The translations under genes and the position numbers were made by a program. Positions 35,622 through 45,649 of a stretch of 64,000 bases of DNA are shown here, piece by piece; position 1 is the first letter of the stretch; the number at the start of each line of letters is the position of its first letter. The notes under the pieces were generated by a model. The model was given only the letters and a program-made list of their open reading frames with translations. It was not told the origin of the DNA and did not search any database. The stretch is from Aculops lycopersici (Eukaryota > Arthropoda > Arachnida > Trombidiformes > Eriophyidae), in NCBI GenBank assembly GCA_015350385.1, contig WNKI01000002.1:10102549-10166548 (forward strand). The letters run 5' to 3'.

Positions 35622-36200
35622 TCATAGGTAATCACTTAACCAACGGAATCCTTCTCCATAGCCTTGTCTTCTCAAAACGCTACACATGAATACCTCACAT
35701 GGTCTACCTGGCAAATCTGAGCGATTGATTCTATTCTTTCCAGTTGTTTGACCGACCAAACCAAAATATTGTCTTATCTCCTGTTCGCTTGCAGCGCCCG
35801 GTCTATCAATCTTGTTGCCGAGGATTACGATAGGACAGTTGGCTAATTGTTCATCTCCAAGTAATCCATCCAACTCAACTTTTGATTCAGCGAATCGGTC
35901 TCTATCAAAAGCGTCGATGAGGAATACAATTGCATCTACAGCCGGGAAATAATCTTTCCATACTCTTCTAGCCTGGTGATGGCCACCTAAATCGAATGTT
36001 GTAAATTTGATGCTACCCATAGTGAGCTCCTCTGAGGTTGGGTGCAATGTAGGCACATGTTGGGCCATTCGATCATCTCTGAGCATGTGTAAGAGGGTTG
36101 TTTTGCCGGCATTATCTAGTCCAAGAAACAATAATTTGGCACTCTTTTTATATAAACCCAGATAACTCAGGGCGCCAGCCAACCAATCCCAGAAGAACAT
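35622..36200 (-). CDS. Sar1: Sar1 GTPase of the COPII coat
   Basis: A 192-residue small GTPase starting [19 protein letters not shown], the hydrophobic amphipathic N-terminus with which Sar1 inserts into the ER membrane. G1 is GLDNAGKT (27-34). The switch I region [12 protein letters not shown] and switch [21 protein letters not shown] are canonical, including the catalytic His. G4 is NKID, and the C-terminal [20 protein letters not shown] matches the family. Sar1-GTP recruits Sec23/24 to form COPII vesicles at ER exit sites. The start is the first ATG; two codons upstream lies a non-ATG in-frame start that is not needed. It is divergent from PRPF3, with 369 bp between the starts. Confidence 0.96.
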   Translation of the reverse strand: MFFWDWLAGALSYLGLYKKSAKLLFLGLDNAGKTTLLHMLRDDRMAQHVPTLHPTSEELTMGSIKFTTFDLGGHHQARRVWKDYFPAVDAIVFLIDAFDRDRFAESKVELDGLLGDEQLANCPIVILGNKIDRPGAASEQEIRQYFGLVGQTTGKNRINRSDLPGRPCEVFMCSVLRRQGYGEGFRWLSDYL

Positions 36201-36569
36201 ATTCAATATTAATTAATCTGAATCTGATGGATAAATTATTATGTAGTAATAATAATGATAATAATTATGTTATTGCATGAATAATAATTTAGATTGTAAT
36301 ATAATATGTATATATCAGTTTTATACACAAACACACAACAAATACTTAAGTTTGACTGTCAGAATCTCGGAAGCTATTTGGCCTGCCAAGGCAAATTTTG
36401 GCAGCAGGAGGCGCCACATTCAAACAAGCGCCTATTTTGAGCGAACTTTTTTCCTCATTGAATGAGGTTCATTCCCAATCAATCGTGTGTTTGTTTACAT
36501 CATATGGACCATCATATGTTACTCCCTTAGGCCTTATTAATTATTATAATTATTTAAAACTAATATAAA
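36201..36569. promoter_or_regulatory. divergent promoter of Sar1 and PRPF3
   Basis: This 369-bp spacer separates two head-to-head genes. It is AT-rich on the Sar1 side, with an [22 protein letters not shown] run. A near-perfect palindrome around CATATGGACCATCATATG lies about 65-80 bp before the PRPF3 start. An in-frame TAA nine bases before the PRPF3 ATG excludes upstream extension of that gene without splicing. Confidence 0.5.
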
Positions 36570-37745
36570 ATGGCAGAGAAGAGTCTTTTGATTCATCAAA
36601 GGGCCGAGCAGGAACGGAAACGTCGCGAAGAGGAGCGAAAGAAGAAAGACCAATTGCTTAAAATTCAGGCCACAGCCGGTCCACCTGCAATTGCCAGAAA
36701 GCGACGTGGCCTGAACTTCCACGAGCCTGGTACATTTATTAATGAAGCAGAGCAATTGAGAAGGAAGCTCAAGCTCGAGGCACTACAAAAGAAGATTGCA
36801 GCTAGATCTTCTAAGCTTGGAATCGACGCAGATAAAGTAGTTGAAGTAACAACAAACAAGCAGCAGCTAGAAGAAGAAGTTGTTCCCGATTTCGAATGGT
36901 GGGATAGGCCACTACTGAAGGGTAGATCTCTCGATGATGTTGTAACCAAGCTAAATCAGTATAATGTGAAGCCAGAAGAACTGTTTGAGGGCGTAATAAC
37001 GAATCTAGTCGAACATCCATCCACAAAGAAGCCACCAGGTCCAGGTATGTCTGTGATAAAAGAGCCCATTATTCTGCTACCTAAAGAGCGAAAGAAACTT
37101 AGACGCCAGAATAGAAGAGCCATCGAGTTGGAGAAACAAGAGAAGATCAAGATTGGATTAATACCAAAGCCTGAGCCGAAGCTTAAGCGTTCAAATATAA
37201 TGTATGCATTAGGCGAGGAGGCCATAATGAATCCAACAAAAGCCGAGCAACTTGTCAGAGAGCAAGAGGAACAGCGACAACAGGCTCATTTAGAGCACAA
37301 CCAGGCCAACAAATTGACTTTAGAGGAGAAGAGAGCAAAGAAGTTGAGGAAAATTCAGGAAGATCTCAGTGTAGTTGGCACTTGGGTAGCCATATATAAG
37401 GTATCAGACTTGTCTGCCGAGGCACATAAATTCAAGGTTTCCAAAAATGCTAAGCAGTTAACCATGACTGGCGTTGTGATACTAAACAAGGATCTCAATG
37501 TTGTTGTTGTCGAGGGTGGTCCAAAGCAGCAGAGAAAATTCAAACATTTGATGTTGGATAGGATCCAATGGGGAGCGAGCGAGTGCAAACTAATATGGGA
37601 AGGCCAAGTTGGTGATAGAGCTTTCAATAAGTTTAAAGTTCATCAGATGAACAATGAGGCTGACATTCGAGACATGTTTAAAAAAGCTGGAGTTGAACAC
37701 TACTGGGATATATCCTCCAAGACTAAAGATTCTGATCCGCTATAG
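36570..37745 (+). CDS. PRPF3: U4/U6 snRNP protein Prp3 (PRPF3), short form
   Basis: A 391-residue protein. The N-terminal 80 residues are basic and charged (RKRREEERKKK). The middle contains the PRP3 homology region (FEWWDRPLL, IEHP-like VEHPSTKKPPGP, LLPKERKKLRRQNRR, then MNPTKAEQLVREQ). The C-terminus, at about 260-391, is the conserved fold with MTGVVILNKDLNVVVVEGGP, FKHLMLDRIQW and the ending GVEHYWD. PRPF3 holds U4/U6 snRNA together in the tri-snRNP before spliceosome activation. Human PRPF3 has 683 residues, with a PWI domain and a long linker at its N-terminus; both are missing here. An in-frame TAA just before the ATG argues that the short form is real. A roughly 120-bp piece of this gene is duplicated at about 44.1 kb. 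Confidence 0.93.
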   Translation: MAEKSLLIHQRAEQERKRREEERKKKDQLLKIQATAGPPAIARKRRGLNFHEPGTFINEAEQLRRKLKLEALQKKIAARSSKLGIDADKVVEVTTNKQQLEEEVVPDFEWWDRPLLKGRSLDDVVTKLNQYNVKPEELFEGVITNLVEHPSTKKPPGPGMSVIKEPIILLPKERKKLRRQNRRAIELEKQEKIKIGLIPKPEPKLKRSNIMYALGEEAIMNPTKAEQLVREQEEQRQQAHLEHNQANKLTLEEKRAKKLRKIQEDLSVVGTWVAIYKVSDLSAEAHKFKVSKNAKQLTMTGVVILNKDLNVVVVEGGPKQQRKFKHLMLDRIQWGASECKLIWEGQVGDRAFNKFKVHQMNNEADIRDMFKKAGVEHYWDISSKTKDSDPL

Positions 37746-37787
37746 ACTCATTGATCATTAATAGATTTTAATCTCAAATCTAAACGA

Positions 37788-38850
37788 TAAGTAAGATGTA
37801 TACTTGAAGATACATTTCTGCCTGCTGAAATTTTATTATTTAGTTACATCCTGTAGAAATTCAAACCTAAATCTCTTCCTCAACTCCCTCATCCAAATCT
37901 CAACTCGGACTTTCATCCCGGGACACAAGATTTGTTGCGATGTCTAGATTCTGTTATTGTTGACAATTCAATGACTCGATCTGGTTAGATTGCTCTATTC
38001 CAACATTCGATTGGTTCGACATTCTGGCTAACCTCTTCTTTTCAACCCTATGCTCCCTTAGGGTCCATAGTCTTTCGCTCACCATGTATTCGAATATCTC
38101 GCGTGATTATACTGATGACCAGCAATATGGCCATAATGTGATGTCGATATGATTGTCATCTTTTATCAAGTAACCAACTAATGGCGCATTTGTATTTCTG
38201 TGTCTCTGTCTTGTGGATGTAGCCGCAAATTTAATCTTGGTAGTGGAAGAGGTTGTCGTTGTTGGAGGTACAGGCAAAATTTGATTGTTAATTAGTTTCA
38301 TAGACACCAGCCGAATGCCTGCTGATTGATTGCTCGTTGCCACCAAAAATGTTCGTGCTCAGATTAGGATTCGAACGGGAAGACGAGGAGGTATTCGAAG
38401 TCGAGCATGTGAAGAGATGTTTTGAGCTGGGGGGGGGGTTGCTATCTTTGTGAGTGTCGATATCGATCGATGATGTTGCGGACACTTGTTGCCGCTGACA
38501 TCGTTGGTCAGCTTCTTATAGGTTGTCATCCTCGTTGTGGACAATGATGAAGATAAAAATAGAACTTGATGACTGTCAAGTCGTAGACTTTGAAGCTGAT
38601 TTGTGAGGTATAGTTTGGGATGATGGGTAGAGGCACAAGAGGCACTTCGCTCGACAGGTGACATAGCAAACGGTTTGCTTGATTTGAAACACTTTTCTTT
38701 GATTTGGCAGCAGCAACTTGCTGCTGCTTCTTATCCCTCTTTCGGCGTGTTGTTCTGGCCGATGATAAAACTGATTAGAGGCTGGCGTTACTCATTACGA
38801 CCCCACACAGAGACATCCACTTGTTGAGCGCCACTTGTTCGCGTGGGTAG
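37788..38850 (-). pseudogene. degenerate duplicate of klumpfuss, zinc fingers deleted
   Basis: This stretch aligns in order and orientation with the intact klu gene at 44288-45649 and its 3' end. It includes the 3' tail region (near 37871 versus 44298), a TATTTCTG..TCTCTGTCTTGTGGA block (38203 versus 44861) and TCCACTTGTTGAG (38816 versus 45480). The offset jumps by about 231 bp between the first and second anchors, because the zinc-finger coding region is missing here. Remnant peptides such as TSSTTKIKFAATSTRQR and LDSHQ are still readable but lie in different frames. A nine-G homopolymer interrupts the frame near 38430. The gene is clearly broken: several frameshifts, no fingers and no start. 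It sits directly behind intact PRPF3. A non-coding RNA role cannot be excluded. Confidence 0.88.
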
Positions 38851-39822
38851 TAACCGCTGCTGCTACGAAAGTTCTTTTGGTGTTGCTCACAATTTCAAAT
38901 CGAATCTTGTACATGTAACAGATTGAATGTTGAGCCTCCTGTTTATTTGAATTCAATTAGCAGGATCCAATTGAATTTTCCAAAGATGAACTCTCGAGCG
39001 ATTGGTGTTTGATCGATAATTCAATCTAAATTATCAATGAAACGAGGAAAAAAAACAAATGGCCTGATTTTGTCTCTCGTGAGAACGCGATAGATTCAGA
39101 TGAGTAGGCTTCTCAAGTCGATCACAACTTCCCCTTCTTCTCTGGCACCCGAGAACCCACGATACTGGCTAACAACAATCGGTGAATTCTTCCAGTGCCA
39201 AGGAACGGAGGAATGGGAGGTGGTATTTGGTGGAGTTTGAATGTTCTGCTTGTTCTTTTCCTCTCTTCTTAGGTAGATTTTTGTGCTTTCTAAATCTTGA
39301 ATCTATGTCTTGCTCCTGCTTTCGGTGCCTTGAATCCTATAACTTTTGACACTTGCCGTTATTTGAACAAAGCAATAAAAATGTGGAAGGCAATAAATCA
39401 AACGGCTAGACTAAAGCTTGACACTTGTGTGAGTGGCAACTGGAATCGAAAGTAAAAGGAGGGCGATTGGTGTGAAGGGAAAAGAGAGGAGAGGATAGTG
39501 ATAGCGCGCGTGTTGCTCGTGCTTTTGCTTTTGCTCATTAACTTGCGTCTTGTTGCCAATAATGCAGCACCACTTCTTTCGAACTCATCAATCAATCTGA
39601 CAACTGATATGTCTAAATAAATTACTTGCATTGTTGTCGTCGTTGCTGCCGTTGCTGTCATCTCGTCCGCTGCACGTTGGATTCCCTACAAACCTATCAA
39701 TTTCCCCCTTGAGTCGCTGCGCTCATATCGCCCGCTAATAGCACCAGAGAAACCACGGAAATTTTAGATTAAACAAGGAACCGTGAATTCTACCAGTGCC
39801 ATTAAAGGCGACGAACAGGTGA

Positions 39823-39896
39823 GTTGCGTTGCGTTGCGTTGCGTTATGTTATGTTATGTTATGTTGTGTTATGTTATGTAATGCTATGTTACGTTG
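39823..39896. repeat. pentanucleotide array drifting from GTTGC to GTTAT
   Basis: Four GTTGC units pass into about eight GTTAT-like units with single-base variants. It belongs to a recurrent group of 5-bp repeats seen elsewhere in this window. Confidence 0.85.
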
Positions 39897-40299
39897 GATT
39901 AGAATGAGGTGAGTGGAGTTGAGATGATTGTTTCAAGTTCAAGGCTCCAACTCAACTGCGAGTCGGCCAATGAGGTTCGACTAGGACGACGGCGGAAACT
40001 CTACTGACAGGTGCTCGCGCACATGCGACGGGATCACGGTGGACGGAAGACGAGCGAGCTTTTGTCAAGTCGGTGGTTGTGGGGACGACGACGACGACGA
40101 CGGCGACCAGGTAGTCGAGAGTAGTAGTTGCGCTTGCCGGCTCCTCGTCCTGATCGTCGTCGTCGTCGTCAGTTGGCAAAGTTGGAGTCAGTTAGAGTCG
40201 GGGTTTCTCGGAGTTCCTCTGAGTGTTGCTTCATGTTCCGTCGCCAGTTGCTCGGTTGCTCGCTAGCCGGCTCGCCACCAGCGCGACTGGCGACCAAGC

Positions 40300-40303
<4 letters not shown>

Positions 40304-40379
<76 letters not shown>

Positions 40380-40739
40380 NNNNNNNNNNNNNNNNNNNNN
40401 NNNNNNNNNNNNNNNNNNNNNNNNNNNNNNNNNNNNNNNNNNNNNNNNNNNNNNNNNNNNNNNNNNNNNNNNNNNNNNNNNNNNNNNNNNNNNNNNNNNN
40501 NNNNNNNNNNNNNNNNNNNNNNNNNNNNNNNNNNNNNNNNNNNNNNNNNNNNNNNNNNNNNNNNNNNNNNNNNNNNNNNNNNNNNNNNNNNNNNNNNNNN
40601 NNNNNNNNNNNNNNNNNNNNNNNNNNNNNNNNNNNNNNNNNNNNNNNNNNNNNNNNNNNNNNNNNNNNNNNNNNNNNNNNNNNNNNNNNNNNNNNNNNNN
40701 NNNNNNNNNNNNNNNNNNNNNNNAGAGAGAGAGAGAGAG
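40304..40739. repeat. (GA)n tract containing an unresolved gap
   Basis: Pure GA repeat from 40304 to 40379, then 344 unknown bases (40380-40723), then GA again to 40739. The gap almost certainly lies inside the same microsatellite, so its true length is unknown. A long polypurine-polypyrimidine mirror tract of this kind can form triplex DNA. Confidence 0.95.
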
Positions 40740-43700
40740 TCGGACAGGTAGACAGTGGAAAAGGGCGACTGCCGCTGCCGGCGCTCCTTTGCCATCACCA
40801 TTACCACCGGCGAGTTCCGCCTCCCACTTGTCATTGTTGTTGCTGTTACTGTTGTTGTTGATGCGTTAGTTACGTTACCTGCTGCTGCTGCCGCCGCCTC
40901 AGATGTTGGCAAAAAAGGTGGTTGGCGCCGGCCAATCTTCGTCGCAGTCGTCGTCATTGTGGTTGTCGTCGAAGTCGGAGTCGGAGTCGAGGTTGTAGTT
41001 GTAGTTGTTGTAGTTGTTGTTGTTGTTGGCAAAGTCGACGTCGCCAAAGTTAACGTTGCGATGAACATTGTAGTCTTTGGCGGCGTTGCCATCGTCGCGC
41101 TCCAAGTTCAGCGAGTGAGTAGTGGAGATCGAGAGCAGAGTTTTCAGGTAAAAAGGAGGCAAGCGAGATGGTTTCAGTCGCAAGCTTACAACTTGTAAAC
41201 TTGGCTTCACTTTACTTTACTCTGCTTTGCTTCACGAAAGTTGGCTTCACATTCACATTCACGTTCGCATTCGCATTTTCAAGCGACAGCCACAGCAAAA
41301 AGTCATGAACGCAAAGTTAGTCGAGCGCAACGCGCGCGTCGCCATCGTCAACCTGTTGCTTTTGCCGCGGCAAACGCAATTGCAACTGCAACTGACTCAT
41401 GGCATTGCCTAGCCTTGCATTGCATCCCATCGCATCGGATTGTGTTGCGCTGCGCTGCGCTGCGCCGCGCTACCTCGCGACGATGGCGACCAAGTTATTG
41501 TCTCGAGACTATCCACAAACCGAGCAACAGGCTGCCTGCCTGGCGTCTTCCCATCGGCCTGTTCCGCATCGTCGGGCACGCGGACTCTTGTTCAGTCAGT
41601 GGGGGCCTCTTTTGCTCTCTCGCTTCGCCTCGCTATCTTCCATTCTTGCACTTGTCAGTCAGTCAGTCAGTCAGTCGCTCACTTGCCTACCTGTGCGCTT
41701 GCTCGCTTACCTGCTCGCTTGTTGGCTGCGTGGCCCGCTTAGCTAGATTGACTCACGTAGCCCAAAGTCACAAGCCAGTGCACGACTTTCCTCTAAATTC
41801 TCTGGGAAGATTCGATCTAGAATCTATTACTCGTCTCCTCTTTTTTCGCTCACCCGCTTGCTCGCTGGCGAGGGGAGCGCAAATGCAACGCAAGAGTGTG
41901 AGGCAACAGGTGAAGCGTCGGCAGCGAGATGCGCAACCGACGAGACTTGCAGGAGAATACAATGTATTCTTCCCAACTCAAACCTCAAGTCTGTCTGTCT
42001 GTCCCTTTTCTTCCACCTCGGCTCCGACTCTTGCGGCCACAGTGGCCGCAGAGGAGGCAACACCAAAACGATCGCGTTTCCTACTTGCGATACCAAGATT
42101 TGTTGCTGTTAATGGTGTTGCCGTTGCCGTTGCCGTTGTGTTGGTCTCTCCTCTCGTCGTCTACCTGTTGAGGTTGCCATCCACCTACCAGAGCGTCAGA
42201 GAATGGAAAAGAAAAGCTGGCGACCAATTATCGTCACTATACTCAGCCGCCGCCGCCGCTGCTGCTGCCTCTCAATTTCGATTGCCTCCTCCAAATCAAG
42301 TTCACCTGACTTGCTTGGCTGCTCAATCGAGCGCGCAACGAGATCACTCGCAAAGATACACTGCAACCAGCGAGCGTCGCCTAATAACAATCGCCACTGA
42401 CCTTGGAGCGGCGACAGCGACCATCGGGACCATTGTGGCGTCGAAAGGCCAGCAGCAACCCTGGTCCATGAAGCAACTATGAAGCAACTATGAAGAGCCA
42501 GCGGGGGAGACAGAGAAAAGGACCAAAAACCACGACGACGACATCCACAACAACCGAGCAGTGCCGCCTATGATTTCAATTTGATCGCCAACTCTCTTTA
42601 TCCGTACCTGTACCTGAACTTGTAACTTAAACTGCACCACTGAACTCGAGGGTGTTTTGATTTGTCGTGTGGCTTGTCAGCCTGGATCGAGACAAACTCA
42701 CAAAAGTATCCCACCATCAATGGGAAGTGACCGGATATTGTCATTTCCGGTTCTATTTCTATATACCTCACGCCCGCCCGCCTGCTCGAAGTTTCATCGG
42801 ATCGCACCTGTTGAATCGAAAATAGTTGGAACGATGAATTCGTGAATTTGTTTGTGTGATTATTGAAAAAGAGATTTATATCAAAATAACTCGAAACTCG
42901 GCGAGATTCATCAAATGAGTCTAGATGAAAAGTCACCCTCTCGGCGGCGCTCCAATTTGCCAAGCTCCTTCTTTTTAGAGCTTGTTCTCGACGGCGACTC
43001 AATGTGCTGCATTCGGGTCGCTCGCTAGTCCTGCATTCTGCCAGAGCTTGCAGCCAGCAAGCTGCTGGATAGAACCACCCATGAACGCTCGCCACAACAG
43101 CCACCAACACCACCTGTTGTCAGTACCGCGCAGCTGTTGGTCGAGCTAAACGGCGAGTCTTGTGAGTTAGTAGTCCTTCTATGAGATTCCTGGTTAACTG
43201 ACAACGGAGACAAGACGATAGACCAATCAACTCGAGCCAATTGATTTACATAAATAGACTCGTCACTCGTTTGCAAGACCACCTGCTGCTGGCTCGCTCA
43301 ACGCGCCAAAGGCGTTCGATTTCTCACCTTCTGAGCAAGGTGAAAATCTCCTGCCGGACCACCGTCGAAGTGCTGAAAGTTAATCGGCTTTCCATCGAGC
43401 TGGACAGAATCACTTTTTGTTGGAGAATCCGGGTTTTTGCTCGACTATGGCAGCAAGATTGCAACTGGCACCGTAGGATAAGAGTCGAGTGTTTCATTCA
43501 TCTTACGCGCCACTTGCCACTGGCGCTATTGTTGACCTCTTCGTGGCAATGATTCAAACTGCAGTCACCATTGACTAGTCGCCGGTTGCTGATGACACTA
43601 AGCCTTGGCACATCCATTTCATCGCTCCAGTTCGGCTTTGTAGGTGTACCAATCAATTAAATGCACCCATTTGTCCACAGAGATTTAATTTGGACAATCA

Positions 43701-44041
43701 AATCTCGAATCAAGAGAGTCCCCTAAACTAGTGAGCTCGAGATGGAACTTGCATGGGGATCTCGTTGAGGGACTTGCGCGTTGCAGCATCCACCAACGTG
43801 GTCTTTGTACTGCTCAACTTGCGCAATTTCGAATCGCTGCTTCCGTTAATGATGATGTTTGAATCCATGACCAACAGGTGGCGGCAGGAAATTGCCCTCC
43901 AAGTCGCTGCCGTGCATTAAACCATCATGTAACTCCCGCCTTGGAGCGCCCTCCAGAGCCGCTAGCTGGAAGCTTGCGGCGGAAAGTTACCACCACTGGC
44001 CTCGGTAGTGGCCTTGAAGAAATGCAGATAGAGGAACCCTC

Positions 44042-44160
44042 GAGTTGGGGAAACAAATGAAGATCACGATGGGATTAATGACGAAGCTTAATTGCATTCG
44101 GCGAGGAGGACATAATGAATCCAACAGAAGCCGAGCAACTTGTCAGAGAGCCTGAGAAAA
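44042..44160 (+). pseudogene. fragment of duplicated PRPF3
   Basis: It matches PRPF3 at 37125-37265 in the same orientation, starting at GAGTTGG.GAAACAA and continuing through GGCGAGGAGG.CATAATGAAT and GCCGAGCAACTTGTCAGAGA. It has an internal deletion of about 29 bp and several substitutions. The right-hand anchor (44111 versus 37223) is nearly identical over about 40 bases. The rest of PRPF3, 5' and 3', is absent. The klu 3' end follows directly, just as in the left copy. The remnant is too short and frameshifted to code for protein. Confidence 0.87.
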
Positions 44161-44287
44161 AGATTGAAGATTTTCATTTGCAATTGAATCAATTTAATAG
44201 CAAATATCAAATTACAAATAAGATGTATGCTCAAGAATTCATTTTCGCCTGCGAAAATTTTATTACTTTCTTATATCCTGTGGAAAT

Positions 44288-45649
44288 TTAAACCTCAATC
44301 TCTTCTTCAACTCCCTCGTCCAAATCCAAACTGGGACTTGCGTTTTGGGACTCAAGATTTGTTGCAATATCTAGATTTTGGTGATGGCGACGACCCGTGG
44401 GATCGGTTTCGGTGGATTGCTTCGTTCCAAACCTCTTGGCAATCGACTGACTCGACATTTTAACTACTCTCTTCGCGGCTCCACTTCCCTTAAGCTTGCG
44501 TTTCCTTGGACTCCCGTTAATAGTCCTTTGCTCACTATGTGTTCGCATATGTCGCGTGATCATATCGCGCCGACAGGCACTGTAGTCGCAGTGTTTGCAC
44601 TGATAGGGCTTCTCGCCAGTGTGAGTTCTCTCGTGAGTCGACAGGTGGTCGCTCCGGCTAAATACCTGTAGACATTTTGAACACTGATAGGGTTTGAGTC
44701 CCGTGTGGAGGCGCGAGTGTCTAGTTAGCATATCGGAGCGCGAAAAGGATTGATTGCATATGAGACACAAATGAGATCTCGGAGTCTTGTTAGTCTTGCC
44801 GTTATCATTATTATTATTATCTTTCTTCAAGCAACCACTGGTGCCATTCGCTTGCCTGCGTCTCTGTCTTGTGGAAGTGGCAGCAAATTTGATCTTGGTA
44901 GTGGAGGAGGTTGTGGTTGTTGGAGCCAGCGGCGAAATTTGATTGTTAATAAGTTTTGAAGATGTTACTATATCAGTTGAATGCTTGCTGCTCATTACTT
45001 GCTGGTTGGCATCAAAAATGTTTTTACTTGAACTAAGGTTCATAAGGGAGGACGAGGAGGTGGGCGAAGTGGAGCTCGTAATGAGAAGTTGCTTGGAACT
45101 CGGAGGTTGCTGTTGGTGCCGGTATCGATGTTGCTGTGGACACTTGTTGTCACTGGAATCGCTAACCAGCTTATAGGTTGTCGTTGACGACGAGGACGAG
45201 GACGACGAAGATAGGATTTGGTGGCTATCGAGTAGGTGACTTTGCAGCTGAGGTATGATCTGGGAGTGTAAATCACAAGAGGTACTTCGCGTGGACAAGT
45301 CCAAGGGTTTGCATTGGTTCAGGTTGGCTTGATCTGAAACACTTTGGTTTGAGGTGGCGGCAGCGGAAACTTGTTGCTGCTGTCTCTTGTCGCCTCTTTT
45401 GCTTTTGTCTTTGTGGTGGTAGTGAAGTTGATTGGCGCAAACCGGAAGTTGTATTGCAGACGATGATTCAACAGATAGATCCACTTGTTGAGCTCTATTT
45501 TGTATGTAAAGTAAGTGTTGTTGTTGCTGTTGTTGTTGCTGCTGTTGTTGCTGCTGCTGTTGGTTGTTTTGTTGTTGCTGTCGCTGGAGGGAGGCCAGTA
45601 ACTCCATGTTCTGGCCGAGACTCGCTAGACGTAACAGGTCGAGGAGCAT
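44288..45649 (-). CDS. klu: klumpfuss-like C2H2 zinc-finger transcription factor
   Basis: A 453-residue protein with three adjacent C2H2 fingers at about residues 293-375. Their helices read SFSRSDMLTRH, VFSRSDHLSTH and SACRRDMITRH, joined by HTGLKPYQC and HTGEKPYQC linkers. The RSD helices place it in the EGR/WT1/klumpfuss class, and the third finger with CRRDMITRHMRTH is typical of arthropod klumpfuss. The N-terminal half is rich in Gln, Ser and Thr; the end is acidic (EGVEEEIEV). Klumpfuss controls neuroblast self-renewal and sensory-organ fate in flies. The ATG sits directly behind CTCAACTTTACAG, a good 3' splice site, so an upstream exon (UTR or coding) is likely. A poly(A) signal AATAAA on the minus strand is at 44259-44264. 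A broken copy lies 6.5 kb to the left. Confidence 0.82.
   Translation of the reverse strand: MLLDLLRLASLGQNMELLASLQRQQQQNNQQQQQQQQQQQQQQQHLLYIQNRAQQVDLSVESSSAIQLPVCANQLHYHHKDKSKRGDKRQQQQVSAAATSNQSVSDQANLNQCKPLDLSTRSTSCDLHSQIIPQLQSHLLDSHQILSSSSSSSSSTTTYKLVSDSSDNKCPQQHRYRHQQQPPSSKQLLITSSTSPTSSSSLMNLSSSKNIFDANQQVMSSKHSTDIVTSSKLINNQISPLAPTTTTSSTTKIKFAATSTRQRRRQANGTSGCLKKDNNNNDNGKTNKTPRSHLCLICNQSFSRSDMLTRHSRLHTGLKPYQCSKCLQVFSRSDHLSTHERTHTGEKPYQCKHCDYSACRRDMITRHMRTHSEQRTINGSPRKRKLKGSGAAKRVVKMSSQSIAKRFGTKQSTETDPTGRRHHQNLDIATNLESQNASPSLDLDEGVEEEIEV

Larger units (their letters stand above)
38851..44041. other. GC-rich, repeat-rich spacer between the two klu copies
   Basis: No supported gene. Stop codons are sparse, so long frames overlap in several registers, for example a 413-codon frame at 41241-42482 without an early ATG. 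These look like composition effects: Ser/Arg/Ala/Leu-rich, no family resemblance. Contents include a GTTGC/GTTAT pentamer array (39823-39896), GAC/GTC runs near 40086-40102 and 40155-40170, a (GA)n tract with a 344-base unknown gap (40304-40739), GTCA repeats near 41655-41684 and GCGTT/GCGCT runs near 41440-41470. It could include upstream regulatory DNA or UTR exons. Confidence 0.5.

Noticed and set aside
38107..38664. Functional klu paralogue
   Set aside because: The homologous segments lie in different frames, the zinc fingers are deleted and no start codon is preserved.
40128..41198. Long frames running through the (GA)n tract and the gap
   Set aside because: They are made of Arg-Glu or Ser-Leu dipeptides from the microsatellite plus unknown bases.
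41241..42482. 413-codon open frame on the plus strand
   Set aside because: It has no early ATG, overlaps other long frames in two more registers, shows only Ser/Ala/Arg/Leu bias and resembles no family. It is explained by local GC-rich, stop-poor composition.
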